Assembly (NCBI GenBank): GCA_907164885.2
Contig: OU015490.1
Coordinates: forward strand, 91,323,560 to 91,387,559
Length of the DNA: 64,000 bases
From: Dolomedes plantarius
Lineage: Eukaryota > Arthropoda > Arachnida > Araneae > Dolomedidae
Reading direction: 5' to 3'
Positions 36,623-47,445 of this stretch are shown here, piece by piece. The translations under genes and the position numbers were made by a program. The notes beneath the pieces are model-generated. The model saw only the letters and a program-made list of their open reading frames with translations, was not told where the DNA came from and ran no database searches. Numbering within the stretch: position 1 is the first letter of the stretch; every line of letters starts with the position of its first letter.

Positions 36623-37639
36623 TCATATCAGAAAAGTTGGCGTCAGAAAGAAATTACAGATAAACAAACGTAAGTTTTAGCACTTCATTCGCATTTTTTT
36701 TTTCTAGAGACGATAAAATTTACAAAAGGAAAACATTTTCTTTTACATCACCTCCTTAGAATAAAAACTCCATACTTGGTTTTCAAGACCTTCTTCAAAC
36801 GCTCTAAAGAAAGAGGAGGTAATTGAAACAAACAATATTTCACAGTGGAAGAGGAAAACGTTGAATTCGTCAAACATATAAAAGTTCCATCATGATTATT
36901 TATTCCAACACTATATGAAATAACTCAACTCATAAATACTTTTATTTTGGTAAATTTATTTTGGTAAATACGAAGTGTTATATTTTAATTAACTTGTGGC
37001 ATACAATAAAATGATACCTATGTTTTTTTTTTTCCAACAGCTGGCATTACAAAAATAACATATTCCGATAGCAAAATAGAGAGAATCAGACAAAATACAG
37101 GTTATTAAAGACCTAAGTAGAAAATATTTCTTTTAATATCATCAAAAATCTTTCACCAAACACATTTCATTTTGTAGGAAGGCATTTAATGAGTTCGGTA
37201 GGTCTCATATGCGGTCTCGCCGTTATATATAACAAGGCAAATGTTTTTAAAAAAAAGTTAAGGACCTTAACCCCCACAACGAGAAGAACTTTTTCACCAT
37301 TGTTTTACAATGAATAATCGTAATAAAACTTGAATGTAATGCTCATGTCTTGGCAGCTTGCATATTCTAATAATGATAATGATCATACAGAGAGAAGTTT
37401 TGAAGCTGAGCATGCAATAAAGTGATTAAAATTGTTAAATTGGGTACAGGAACAGTAGACATACGTGAAATCCTTCTACACAAAGTCGAGAAATGCGCAA
37501 CTGAATAAACAAAAAGAAACAGATGAAAGCAAACACATAAAGGAGATATGCAATAGGGCTGTTTTAACTTCAGGATGAAACCAAAATTTTGTCACTCAGC
37601 TCATGTATTATAATGCCCAAATGAACTATGGTTATATGT
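36623..37639. other. Intergenic, nothing recognised
   Basis: About 1 kb of AT-rich sequence; no gene or repeat recognised. Confidence 0.4.
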
Positions 37640-38068
37640 TTAAGGCTGCTGTGTACTAAACCTAATGAATTTGCTCACCTCAATGTTAATCTATGGAGAA
37701 AATGTGTCCAAGAATTGCCCACTTGGATTGAAAGAATTTTTTTAAAATTGTTTTCCGTAAAAGAGAAAGAAATTTTATACTTTTTGGGGCACTTTTCTTT
37801 TTTTTTATTTAAATGCAAATAATATTTTTAAATTTAAATTATTCGAGGGAAAATCTGGTATAGTGTGTTTTTAAACGCTCTTAAATTCCTTTGGTGGACG
37901 AAATTTATCAAATGAATCCTGTTGCAAGGTGGAGAAAAGTTCAGGCTATCTGAAAATATCTTTATTGGATTATAAGCATTTATGTAGCTGTAAATAATAG
38001 ATACATTTTCTCCATTGGTTAACATTGAGATGAGCGAATCCAATAGGGTTAGTACACAGCAGCCTTAA
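37640..38068. mobile_element. TTAA-bounded MITE, copy 2 (best preserved)
   Basis: Starts TTAAGGCTGCTGTGTAC and ends with the reverse complement GTACACAGCAGCCTTAA. The inverted ends extend about 60 bp through TCACCTCAATGTTAA. The internal segment is in the opposite orientation to the 3106 and 48403 copies. Confidence 0.85.
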
Positions 38069-39262
38069 GTTAGAGATATTTTCCGAGGCATCTTAATGGG
38101 AGTATTAAAGATCCGATTTCCACCAGGTACGTTTGACTATAGAAAAACTCCAGTTGCGAAGAAAAATCAAAAAGCCTTTTCCAGGTTAATAAAACCAACA
38201 AAAAATGATATTCAACAGCTTACAGAAGATAACATTTTTTCCAGTTAAACAAATTTGAAATTAACATTCAGTTATACGCTTTGAAAAGTTATTTCCTAGT
38301 CCTTCAAAGGCAAGTAACTGCTACACACGCACACACAAAAGAAGAAAGAAAATCCCGAGCATTTTTTAAAGGCAGATAAAACATTTCAATCACTTGAAAG
38401 GAGGGAGAATGAGAAGATGAAACAATAACATCAACGGAAGACGAAGCACATTTTATGAATGTATATTAATTCATAAGAAAAAAAGGGACGAAAAATTATT
38501 CTCCATATATTAAAAAACACAGCACCATTTGTTATTGGAATTTTAAAAATGCACACACATAATATTCTTATCAATATGACACAATAAACGTTATACTTTT
38601 TTTATGAAGGTTACTGAATATTTCTTTACAAATATTTCAACAATTATCATTAGAAAAAAAAATCGATTGCGTCTAATTTCGGCACCGCAAACAAGAGTCA
38701 TTCACCTCAAGTCACAAAGTTTCGGTTTCAATGGGAGGCCAAAAATTCGCGGAAATTTCGGCCCCTTCATTTTCCTTAATTTAGATAGGCCGATATTGTT
38801 AAACGCATAACGGTAGACACTTACTTCTGCTTTGATATTTGACTCTCACTTTGCCTCATTATAATATATAGAATCTGATAGTTACACCATTCATCGGCAC
38901 TCTAAACGCGGAGTCAAAGGAGGGAAGGAGGTAGCGCAATAACTATGAGTCATTTCACCTCGCAATTAAACGAGGCTTGGATTGGGAGATTTTTTTTTAA
39001 ACAAATAAATAAAAAAAGGTCAACCGTTTCATTCATTAGTAAATTTGAATGTGAGATTCCGTTCTTTCAGAGAAATGGGAGGAGAGATAATTGGGAAAGA
39101 AAGGCTATACAGACAGTTTTACTGAAAAACATATTTTTAAAAGAAACTAAGCACAACAGCATCGTATAATACCTCTTCTGGGAATTTTATCATATAGTTT
39201 TTTTTACCTGCAATTATTTCACTTATAAAACTTTTTATAAATATTTCATCTCCAAAGAGAGA

Positions 39263-39264
<2 letters not shown>
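38069..39264. other. Intergenic, nothing recognised
   Basis: About 1.2 kb; open frames at 38604-38810 and 38945-39169 are without recognisable domains. Confidence 0.4.

Positions 39265-39323
<59 letters not shown>
39265..39323. repeat. (TA)n microsatellite
   Basis: The first of several TA tracts (also 39409-39428, 39576-39605, 39779-39788 and 39960-40002) that separate the small elements of this cluster. Confidence 0.95.
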
Positions 39324-39326
<3 letters not shown>

Positions 39327-39408
39327 TTGGCTCTCTGTTTAACGACTTTCAAGGGACCGTGAGAAATCGTCCTTAAGTAGAGATCGTCCTTAAACAGAGA
39401 GCCAATTG
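39324..39408. mobile_element. Tiny pogo-like MITE, CAGTTGGCTCTCTG family
   Basis: 85 bp, almost entirely palindromic: CAGTTGGCTCTCTGTTTAA at one end, TTAAACAGAGAGCCAATTG at the other, TA on both sides. A longer relative lies at 49265-49450; the shared inner motifs are AAGGGACCGTGA and ATCGTCCTTAAG. Confidence 0.85.
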
Positions 39409-39428
39409 TATATATATATATATATATA

Positions 39429-39572
39429 CAGTGGCGCACCCAGGGGGAGGGCAAGGGGGCCTCCCCCCCAAGAAATAGAAATTGCATTATGAATATTGAT
39501 TTTGCATTATAAATATTTTTATCCGTTCATTTTCCGCCCCCCACCCCCAAGAAAAAATTCCTGGGTGCGCCA

Positions 39573-39575
<3 letters not shown>
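39429..39575. mobile_element. hAT-type MITE with G/C tracts, copy 2
   Basis: Ends CAGTGGCGCACCCAGG and CCTGGGTGCGCCACTG form a perfect 16-bp inverted repeat. It is homologous to 3956-4146 but lacks the internal duplication. The flanks are TATATATA on both sides, compatible with an 8-bp duplication but not informative within a TA array. Confidence 0.85.
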
Positions 39576-39605
<30 letters not shown>

Positions 39606-39608
<3 letters not shown>

Positions 39609-39956
39609 TGTAATCTCGATCTATTGTTTTTCAAGGGACCGACTAAACAGAATGATAAATGTGGGAAAACGATAGATCTGAGAACATAACAAAGCAATAT
39701 GATCGTCGGGACTGGGCGAAATAAACGACACATACGGGAGAACGATGATTCGGAAAACGATCGATCGAGATTCTTCTGTATATATATAGTGGAATCTCGA
39801 TCGATCGTTTTCGGATCCATCGTTTTTCCGCATGTGTCGTTCATTTTATCCAGTCCCAAAGATCATATTGCTTTGTTATGTTTCCGCATCTATCGTTTTC
39901 CAGCATTTATCGTTCATTTCAATCGGTCCCTTGAAAAACGATAGATCGAGATTCCA

Positions 39957-39959
<3 letters not shown>
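39606..39959. mobile_element. Two copies of one pogo-like MITE in inverted orientation
   Basis: Copy A (39606-39778) has ends CAGTGTAATCTCGATC and GATCGAGATTCTTCTG; copy B (39788-39959) is its approximate reverse complement, ending GATCGAGATTCCACTG. They are separated only by a 9-bp TATATATAT linker, so the whole 354 bp can fold on itself. The inner motifs CTTTGTTATGTT and TCAAGGGACCG are shared. The copies differ by scattered substitutions, and copy B has lost its first C. Confidence 0.85.
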
Positions 39960-40002
<43 letters not shown>

Positions 40003-40005
<3 letters not shown>

Positions 40006-40673
40006 TATTTACACAATGAAGTGATAAACTGCCAGCGTCTCGAAATCAGAGACATAAAGAAAGAGAGAAACTTACTAGTGTTCTTTTCAATCGAAAAAGA
40101 TGTTCACAGCGCGAGAGAACATCTACATGCCCGCAAACTGCTGTACAAAGAGCGATATTTTAGGTACAGCAAGATGATTAGTCAGGAACGAATTTTAATG
40201 CCTTCGTTTACAATACGACATTTTTTTTCCTTCCCCCCTACGATAGGTAGTGATGAATTAATTTTACAATCATGGCAATTTCCGCAATTGAGTTTATTAC
40301 AAATATTGGCGTTAAAGCCATGAATCAGGCACTTTTGAGTCCTGTTGCCCATTTACATAAACGTAAGCGCTTAATAAAACAAATACTGTCTACGTTAGGA
40401 AACAAACTGAGATAGAAACGAGAATTATTCTTTAAGCAACTTGAATCTGAGCAGTCGAAAACTTCAACCCCCCCAAACTGACGCTAATACATAAACTCGT
40501 TCATCTGAATATTTCGAAAAAAAAAAACAGAGTAATCGGCCAATACAACAGTTTTTATATTTTATTTAACCCAATGTTTGTGTTAACACAAACATTGTAC
40601 GACTAACTGTGTTATACACAAACATTGTTAAACAAATCAAGCAGTTTTGAGTACATTGATCTCACTCATCTCT
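40003..40673. other. Intergenic, nothing recognised
   Basis: The 100-codon frame at 40021-40323 is not recognisable. A short direct/inverted AACACAAACATTGT repeat occurs at 40573-40630. No supported gene. Confidence 0.4.
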
Positions 40674-40747
40674 TTTCATTGGATTCGCTCACCTCAATGT
40701 TAACCATTGGAGAAAATATGGCCAAGGATTGCCGACTTATATATATA

Positions 40748-41368
40748 CAGGGTGTCAAGCGAAGAAGTACCTGATTTCAAATTGAAAAATCTTGAGAACA
40801 AAGATCTGTAGAAGAATGCAACAAACGGTATTTTTATCGTGAAAGCTGTAAGAATTTTATAAAATAATTTTCGAAATAGTTACAAAAGCTGCTAACAGAG
40901 GGCGCTGTTAGCAGTTTTTAGCAATAGAGCCGCAGGCATGGATTGAACTCCATATTCCCCGGACCTGAGTCCTTGTGACTATTTTTTGTGGGGCACATTA
41001 AAAGATACTGTCTACAGGAACCATCCCATCACGCTGGGCGAGCTTCAATCGGCGATCTATGTGGCAGCTGAATCAATTTCTGTTGATAAACTACAGGGTA
41101 TGATGGCAAATTTTATTGCGCCACCTCCATAGAGCGAATGGTGGACATTTGGAAAAGATTGTGTAGTGATTGCAAAGACAAGTTTATATAAGCATGCTGA
41201 TACGAGTTGTACAGCGCCACCTGTTAGCAGCTTTTGTAACTATTTCGAAAATTTGTGTATAAAATTCTTACAGATTTCACGATAAAAATACTGTTTGTTG
41301 CATTCTTCTACAGATCTTTGTTCTCGAGATTTTTCAATTTGAAATCAGGTACTTCTTCGCTGGACACC

Positions 41369-41371
<3 letters not shown>
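40748..41371 (+). mobile_element. Mariner deletion derivative with long inverted repeats
   Basis: A 624-bp element starting CAGGGTGTCAAGCGAAG and ending CTTCGCTGGACACCCTG. The inverted repeats extend about 165 bp on each side (to 40912 and from about 41207), including a GCTAACAG.GGCGCTG motif. The unique middle carries the end of a transposase (40953-41132). The left flank is TA; the right flank is TG then TATA. Confidence 0.85.
40953..41132 (+). pseudogene. Mariner-type transposase C-terminal fragment
   Basis: Translation from 40953 gives YSPDLSPCDYFLWGTLKD, the third catalytic-residue block of mariner-type transposases (SPDL.P.DYFLWG), followed by a short tail NHPITLGELQSAI and a TAG at 41130. 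The upstream DNA-binding domain and the first two catalytic residues are absent because of the internal deletion. It is related to the DDD-type mariner proteins with a ...DFFLWGYVKD motif, and distinct from the two mariner copies at 1712 and 44049. Confidence 0.85.
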
Positions 41372-41413
<42 letters not shown>

Positions 41414-41416
<3 letters not shown>

Positions 41417-42979
41417 TGCTCAAAACAATTAGGGGAGCACATGGTTTTAACGAAATTACGCAAATACTTACAACGATAAGTAACATAAAATAAATCATCC
41501 ATAATTTAAAGCCTAGAAGGAAACAGAAGAAGAAAACTTCATATGCAAATCAAAGTTCATGACGTCAAAAACCAGAAAAAGAACTTAAGGGCGGAAATCG
41601 GGATGTTGCAGAAACGTCTGTTTCACTGCCTTAACTGTGAAATTCGATTGCTCAGTTATTCTTTTTGAGAAAAGGTGACTTGAAAATGTCTCAACAACGG
41701 GATTTACCGGAATCCATGGCATGGCGTATTATAGGCAGACTTGAATCCTGTCAAAAACAACGTAGTGTCGCGGACGTTGTTGGAGTTTCCAGAAGTGTCG
41801 TTGCAAGGCTGTGGAATCGATTCCAAGAAACAGGAATATTAGACGTCGACCACGGCAAGGTCGGCCACGCGCCACTACAGCAACTGATGACCGGTATATA
41901 CTGTTAACAGCTCGTCGAAACAGAACAGACAATGCTACTCAGCTGCAAAGACAGTTGCTCTTGGCAACAGGACGAATGGTGTCCAGCTAAACAGTAGGCT
42001 TCATCAGGGAGGTCTCTATGCACGTAGGCCAATGGTCTGCATTCCGTTGACCTCACGCCACTGTGCGGCCCGAAGAAGATGGGCTGCTGAACATCGAGAT
42101 TGGGAGCAACATGATTGGAGCCAAGTGCTGTTTACAGACGAGTCCCGATTCAATCTGGAGTGTGACACCCGACGTGTTTTGGTATGGAGGGAAAGGGGCA
42201 CTCGAAATAACCCCACATTCGTTCGTGAAAGGTCACAATACAGACGAGCTGGTTTTATGGTATGGGGTGGAATCAGCATAGGTGGATGTACGGCCCTGCA
42301 TATCATTCGGAATGGTACTTTGACGGCCCGAAGGTATGCAGACGAGATACTGAGACCTCATGTCATACCTTACGCTGCAGCCATTGGAGATTCCTTTGTT
42401 TTCCAGCATGATAATGCCAGACCGCATACAGCTCGTCTTGTGGAGAACATGCTTGAAGCTGAAACAATACAGCGTATGGAATGGCCAGCGTGCTCTCCTG
42501 ACCTGAATCCAATCGAGCATGTTTGGGACATGTTCGAGCATGTTTGCATGTTTGGGACACGACGCATTGCTGCGAGACCAAGGCCTCCTTTTACTCTCCG
42601 AGACTTGGAGATTGCACTTTTTGAGGAGTGGAACAGTATTCCCCAAAGTCTTATCGATAACATCATCGCATCCACGGAAAACAGGTGTGCAGCAGTCTTA
42701 GCTACTCGAGGAGACCACACGCCATATTAAAAATCTTGCATAATTTCTAAACAATACTTTTTTTTATCGTTTACATGTAACCAAATTGTTGCCTTAAATC
42801 ATCTTTCCATGTTTTTTCCATATTTTCAAAGAATTAAAGATTAATAACAAATTTTTTTACGTCTTTTTTTCTGTATTGCGCATTGATACGTGTGTACTAT
42901 CCATTTTATGCCAATACATGGCTGTCTAGCACGGTTTTCTTAACTTCTTTGCTTGCTCCCCTAATTTTTTTGAGCAGTG
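41414..42979 (+). mobile_element. Tc1-type element (near full length)
   Basis: Ends CACTGCTCAAAACAATTAGG and, in reverse complement, CACTGCTCAAAAAAATTAGG, continuing GGAGCA, give 26-bp inverted repeats with a single mismatch. The left flank is TA followed by a short CA slippage tract; the right flank is AATATATA. The total length, 1566 bp, is normal for Tc1 elements. It lies in a TA tract within TTAA-MITE copy 3. Confidence 0.92.
41686..42730 (+). pseudogene. Tc1 (DD34E) transposase, broken
   Basis: Begins MSQQRDLPESMAWRIIGRLE with the paired-like HTH region (SVADVVGVSRSVVARLWNRF). A frameshift near 41858 disrupts the GRPR linker, a TAA stop occurs at about 41989, and another frameshift lies near 41997. 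From 42032 on the catalytic part is open: FTDESRF (first Asp), QHDNARPHTA (second Asp) and SPDLNPIEHVWD (Glu), with 34 residues between the second and third catalytic residues. After EHVWDM a 21-bp in-frame duplication (42514-42534 and 42535-42555) adds seven residues. The C-terminus RCAAVLATRGDHTPY is typical. All three catalytic residues remain, but the gene cannot give a full-length protein. Confidence 0.93.
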
Positions 42980-43316
42980 AATATATATATATATACCCCG
43001 TAATAGAGAAAAAAAATTTAAAACCTGGGGCATTTTTCATTTTTTTTTTGAAAAAATGCAAATATAATTTTAAAATTTAAGTTATTGGGGGGGGGGGAAT
43101 CCGGTATAGCGTGTTTTAAATGCTCCTAAATTCATTTGGTGTACGAAATTTTTAAAAGGAATCCTGTTGCAAGGTGCAGAAAAGTTCAGGCTGTCTGAAA
43201 ATACCAATTTTATTTGATTATTAGCATTTATTTAGCTGTAAATAGTATACAAATTTTCTCCATGGGTTAACATTGAGATGGGCGAATCCAATAGGGTTAG
43301 TACACAGCAACATTAA

Positions 43317-44046
43317 GTCATCTTGATGCCAAAATTGAAAACATAAATAATTTATTCTAAATCATCGTGGGTCGCATACTACATATCAGGTCAGCTACTC
43401 TAAATAATACTCTAAATATGATTCCAAAATAAGCAGACCAAATTATTCTGATCTAGGACACACATTTAGACGCACACCTGATATTAATTTCGAAACCTCT
43501 AGTGAGACTATGCATACGTAGGTACATAAACAAATGATCAGCACGTGTAGCTATGAAACATAAAAATGTAAGAGACAGCTGCTTTAAAAAATAAATGAAA
43601 ATAAAGAAAGAAGGTCACATTTTATTTTTAATTTGGACACTGGCGTTATAAGCGTCAACATACGCATTTGAAGTCGAATTTTTTTTCTTTAGTTTTTTTC
43701 ATGTAAGTCGTTTTTTAGAGATTAATTCACAGATCCTCTATATATACATATCTCGCACACTCGAAAGCGAAAAAGATTAATTCTCGGAAAATGATATATT
43801 TAACTATGGCGTCGACGGATGAAAAAAAAATCTGAAACGCGTGTTTACTTTTTTTTACCTTTTATGTAAACACACGTCCCACGCCTAGTCGAGCTTACAG
43901 GGCGCTTCAATATAGTCAAATCAGCTTTTCACGCGAACAAGTTATAACGTTGCCGTGTTCGTCAGCAGAAAATGATGTATAGCTCTTAAAGAAACAAACT
44001 CAGATCATGATAAAAATCTTAAAAATATAATCTACAGATATATAAA
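43317..44046. other. Intergenic, nothing recognised
   Basis: About 730 bp, AT-rich. A short dyad AAACGCGTGTTTACTTTT / AAAAGGTAAA region (43835-43880) was noted. No gene. Confidence 0.4.
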
Positions 44047-44048
44047 TA

Positions 44049-45340
44049 CAGAGGCTGTTCGCACATTTTTTAGACGATTTTGGTAAGCGGTAATAAAAAA
44101 CCGTTTGCTACAAAAGAAAAAATTGCAATTGTACTATGTTTTTAAAAGTCTGCGGCTTGAAAGTTTTGTTTTTATTCAAAATGGCGTTTTTAACAAAGCA
44201 GTGGTTCGAAGGCTACATTTATGCTCTTTCCGAAGAGAAATATGCATACTCCGTTATCCAAAAACGATGTGAGAGTCATGGTTTTGTGATATCTAAAGCG
44301 TCGATAGGTAATATCGTCAACAAGAAAGGGAAAAAACGTCAAATTGGAGCCTCAAGTGGGGCAAAAATTTCAAACAAGTATCCAAGGAAAAAACGGACAT
44401 CTTCGACTATTGCAAAGGTACGTTGTTTAATGTTAAAAGAAAATCCCCCTAGTCAAAGGACAGTTGAAAAATCATTAAAATGCTCGGTGTCCACTGTAAA
44501 CAAAATGATAAACGTTGATTTAAATCTTAAGAAAGCGAAAAAACGCAATGTGCATCGTCTTCTTCCAAATCATATCGCTGAACGCAGGACACGCTGCAGA
44601 ATTCTATATGAGAAACACTTATCCAAAGAAAAATGGAAAACAATTGTCACAATACATGAATCATGGGTGTATTTAAATGACTGCAACAAAAAAAGAGCCA
44701 TTTATTATCATAAAAGGGAAGAAAAAAATTTAAGTACATGGTTCAAAGAATCGAAAGAAAGTTTTTCTAAGGGATTCATGATTGTTACTGGTTTTTCTTA
44801 TAATGGCAAGTTAAAAATAAAGAGAGTGGGAAAAAATGTCAATATTAACTCCAAATACTATCAGGAACATATTTTATCGCCAATTTTTCTGAATGAAATA
44901 CCATCGCTTTACCAACAGTGCCATCAATCTGTGAGACTCCATCAAGACAAAGCTAGCAGTCACACATCAAAATCCACTGTAAATTTCCTAAAAGAAATGG
45001 AACAAAAAAAACTGGTATCAAAGCCATACCATTTACTGATATCCCTACTAAATCTCCCGATGTATCACCTATGGATTTTTGTGCTTTCGGACTTTTAAAA
45101 TCTGCATTATCCAAACGTCGTCCCAAAACCCTTACAGGACTCTGGAAAGCTGTTCAGGAGGAATGGGATAGAATACCTCTTCTGACACTTCAAAAGGCAT
45201 TATTATCCTGGAAATTGCGGTGTCGAAAGATAGTTCAGAATAAGGGATGTCAAAGAGAACATTTAAAACACAAGAATTTTATGTAATTTAGTTTTGTGAA
45301 TACAATATACATCGTTTAAAAAATGTGTGAACAGCCTCTG
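44049..45340 (+). mobile_element. Mariner-like element, copy B (long, recent)
   Basis: A 1292-bp element flanked by TA. The ends CAGAGGCTGTTCGCACAT and, in reverse complement, CAGAGGCTGTTCACACAT are inverted repeats extending to TTTTTTARACGAT. It is of the same family as 1712-2865 but far better preserved, with one long transposase frame. Confidence 0.92.
44181..45286 (+). pseudogene. Mariner-like transposase (frameshifted, first catalytic Asp altered)
   Basis: The start is taken at ATG 44181 (MAFLTKQWFEGYIYALSE), 15 codons into a longer frame. An N-terminal HTH (residues about 1-45) and a second HTH region (around CSVSTVNKMI) precede the DDE core. The first catalytic site reads TIHESWVYL, with His in place of the Asp found in copy A (TLDEAWVYF). 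The second site reads LHQDKASSHTSKS. An A8 run at 45004-45011 shifts the frame; after it the other frame gives TKSPDVSPMDFCAFGLLKSA (third Asp) and runs to 45286. The spacing between the second and third Asp is about 41-42 residues, longer than DD34D mariner and nearer the DD41D type. It is probably inactive from both lesions. Confidence 0.88.
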
Positions 45341-45441
45341 TATATCATGTTAAAGACAGCAAAACTCATAATAGAAATTATATATATTTCATTACAGTTA
45401 TCCCATTAAACGCATACTCGAATAACCGAGTAAGATGCAAT

Positions 45442-45922
45442 CAGTGGCGGATTTAGAAGTTTAGGGGCTCTAAGCAAAATTTCCTACCGATTTATTTGAA
45501 GGCCATAAAAAAAGTACAAATTTTTACCATGTATGGGATACCCGTTAATCATGCACGTTAACCGTTTATCTGAAAACATTTGTTGTTGGAGTGTAATCGT
45601 GCTGTATTTTTGTTTTATCATAAAACAATATACATATAGATTTAAAAGTTGATAAAAACTCCACAGTTTTTTTTCTGTTAAATTAAATTTAATTTACAAA
45701 CTAAAAAATGTATACGTTGGTCTGAAAGCCTTGTTATGTTGTAAATAGAGTTCATTATAAATATTACAATTATTATTTATTAAAACAATTTTCACTATTT
45801 TCAGTCTGAAACAAACTTTATTTTTGTATATATAAATACTGTGGAAAAATTAAGATCGCATGGTAAAATATTTTTTTTATTCACGGGCCTGCCTAGTTGG
45901 CCTAGTCCTAAATCCGCCACTG
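45442..45922. mobile_element. hAT-type MITE, CAGTGGCGGATTTAG ends
   Basis: Ends CAGTGGCGGATTTAG and CTAAATCCGCCACTG are a perfect 15-bp inverted repeat with a perfect 8-bp flanking duplication GATGCAAT (45434-45441 and 45923-45930). Non-coding, 481 bp. A pogo-type end-like sequence (TACAGTTATCCCATTAAACG) lies just upstream at 45402, without a partner. Confidence 0.92.
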
Positions 45923-45930
45923 GATGCAAT

Positions 45931-46412
45931 TTAAATTCTAGATGAAAACGGAGGATTTGAACAGGAAGGTTGAACAAACCGCATGCCAGGATAGATTCGA
46001 ATTCGGTTCACCTATTGGCAGGTATTCCACATGCAGCCGGAATTTAAAAACACGAAAAGATAAGTAATTAAAAGGTTTTAGACAGCATATCTTCATCAGC
46101 GGTGCCGATACTGTCTAATAACCAATGGATTGTTTCTGATAAGTATGATCTAACTAATAAACATACTTAGACACCAAACAATCCATAAGAAACAGAAGAA
46201 ATGAATAATAAGTTGCTCAATCAAAGAACACCAAGACTGGCGCTAGACAATGTTGAAGTTAAGAGTAGGAAACCGCAAGGAGACTGACGTCACAACCTTG
46301 CAACCATGGAGTTAATGGAAACACAGATGCAGACTTAAATGTAGACTGTGTTATTGGACATATAAACCAAAATTAATATTGTATTATTATTATTATTACC
46401 AAGAGTAAAATA

Positions 46413-46447
<35 letters not shown>

Positions 46448-46710
46448 TTAAGAATATAATTATTATTCATTAATATTACTTTAAAATAATTATTTTTACA
46501 AAATAAACTTACTATATTGCGCATTATTTTATTACTAATTAAGTGCAACAGAACAAGCTATTCATTAAATCTAAAACAACCAATATGTGCTATATATGTG
46601 CTTGGAAAGATTATCGGGGTAATGATTACGTTTTACCACAACTAACAAGTCTATAATATGCTTATTCCTATTGTCTTTAGAACAAAGCCTATTAATACGT
46701 ACTAGCTGAT
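45931..46710. other. Non-coding stretch with dyads and (TTA)n tracts
   Basis: Contains a hairpin at about 46078-46117 (TTAGACAG paired with CTGTCTAA), a second imperfect dyad at 46121-46191 and (TTA)n/(ATT)n microsatellites (46381-46398, 46411-46446). It lies downstream of the minus-strand reverse-transcriptase fragment and may be the 3' part of the same retroelement. Confidence 0.45.
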
Positions 46711-47355
46711 TTACAATAATGTTATTAAAACAAATTTATGTAAACAAGTTAGGTAATTTTGAACACTACCTAACTTAACAATATTAAATTCATAATCTGA
46801 TGTTTTATCATATAAGTCAAAGGTAAAATTACTATGAGAATTTACTTTGATGTTAATATCTAAAAAGTTTACATTAATATTATTTTGGCTACTTTGTATT
46901 AGTTCCAGATTATGAGGGTAAAAATTTAAGGCTATATTATTACTACTTTTATTAATAATTATTATATCACCAATATATCTATATACTTTGTAATTGCTAT
47001 TATCAATATTATCAGCTTCAACATAATGTAAGTATAAATTGGCAAGCATACTAGAAGCATTTCCACCTTGTGGTACACCTTTAGTCTGTAAGAATATGCT
47101 ATTATTGTGTATGATATAATTATGTTTAGTAACAAAATCTAAAGGCACTATTCAAACTCCTATTGAAATGAGTAAGATTAAAATCTTTGCTGAAGTATTG
47201 AATATTATTATGTACCAACTTTATAATTATTCTATTTAAATCATTTATATTGATATTATTGAATAAATCTTTAAAATCAAAAGTAACTATTGATTTACAA
47301 TTATTTATTGTTTTTAGTTTTCTAATAAGACTAAAGCTATTATCTATGATACCAA

Positions 47356-47358
<3 letters not shown>
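46711..47358 (-). pseudogene. Reverse-transcriptase fragment, Penelope-like type
   Basis: On the minus strand 47358-47151 reads ...IVTFDFKDLFNNININDL, the RT motif with the first catalytic Asp. A frameshift near 47150 leads into a second frame with TKGVPQGGNASSMLANLYLH and YKVYRYIGDIIIIN. The last is the catalytic YxDD box with its first Asp changed to Gly. A NVNFLDINIKV segment follows, as in Penelope-like elements and their relatives. The N-terminal part is cut off by the TA array at 47359, and no endonuclease domain is seen. RT identity is firm; assignment to the Penelope group is tentative. Inactive. Confidence 0.75.

Positions 47359-47443
<85 letters not shown>
47359..47443. repeat. (TA)n microsatellite
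   Basis: About 85 bp of TA repeats that truncate the RT fragment. Confidence 0.95.

Positions 47444-47445
<2 letters not shown>

Larger units (their letters stand above)
40674..43316. mobile_element. TTAA-bounded MITE, copy 3, split by two insertions
   Basis: The left piece (40674-40738) carries TTGGATTCGCTCACCTCAATG and runs to GGATTGCCGACTT; the right piece (about 42997-43316) resumes with CCCCGTAATAGAG and ends TACACAGCAACATTAA. Together they equal one MITE of this family in the 37640 orientation. Between them lie TA tracts, the mariner derivative at 40748 and the Tc1-type element at 41414. The outermost left bases have diverged. Confidence 0.75.

Noticed and set aside
42233..42720. Minus-strand frames of 116-137 codons
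   Set aside because: They are antisense shadows of the conserved Tc1 transposase coding region.
45402..45441. Pogo-type end TACAGTTATCCCATTAAACG
   Set aside because: No matching second end was found nearby, so no element could be delimited.
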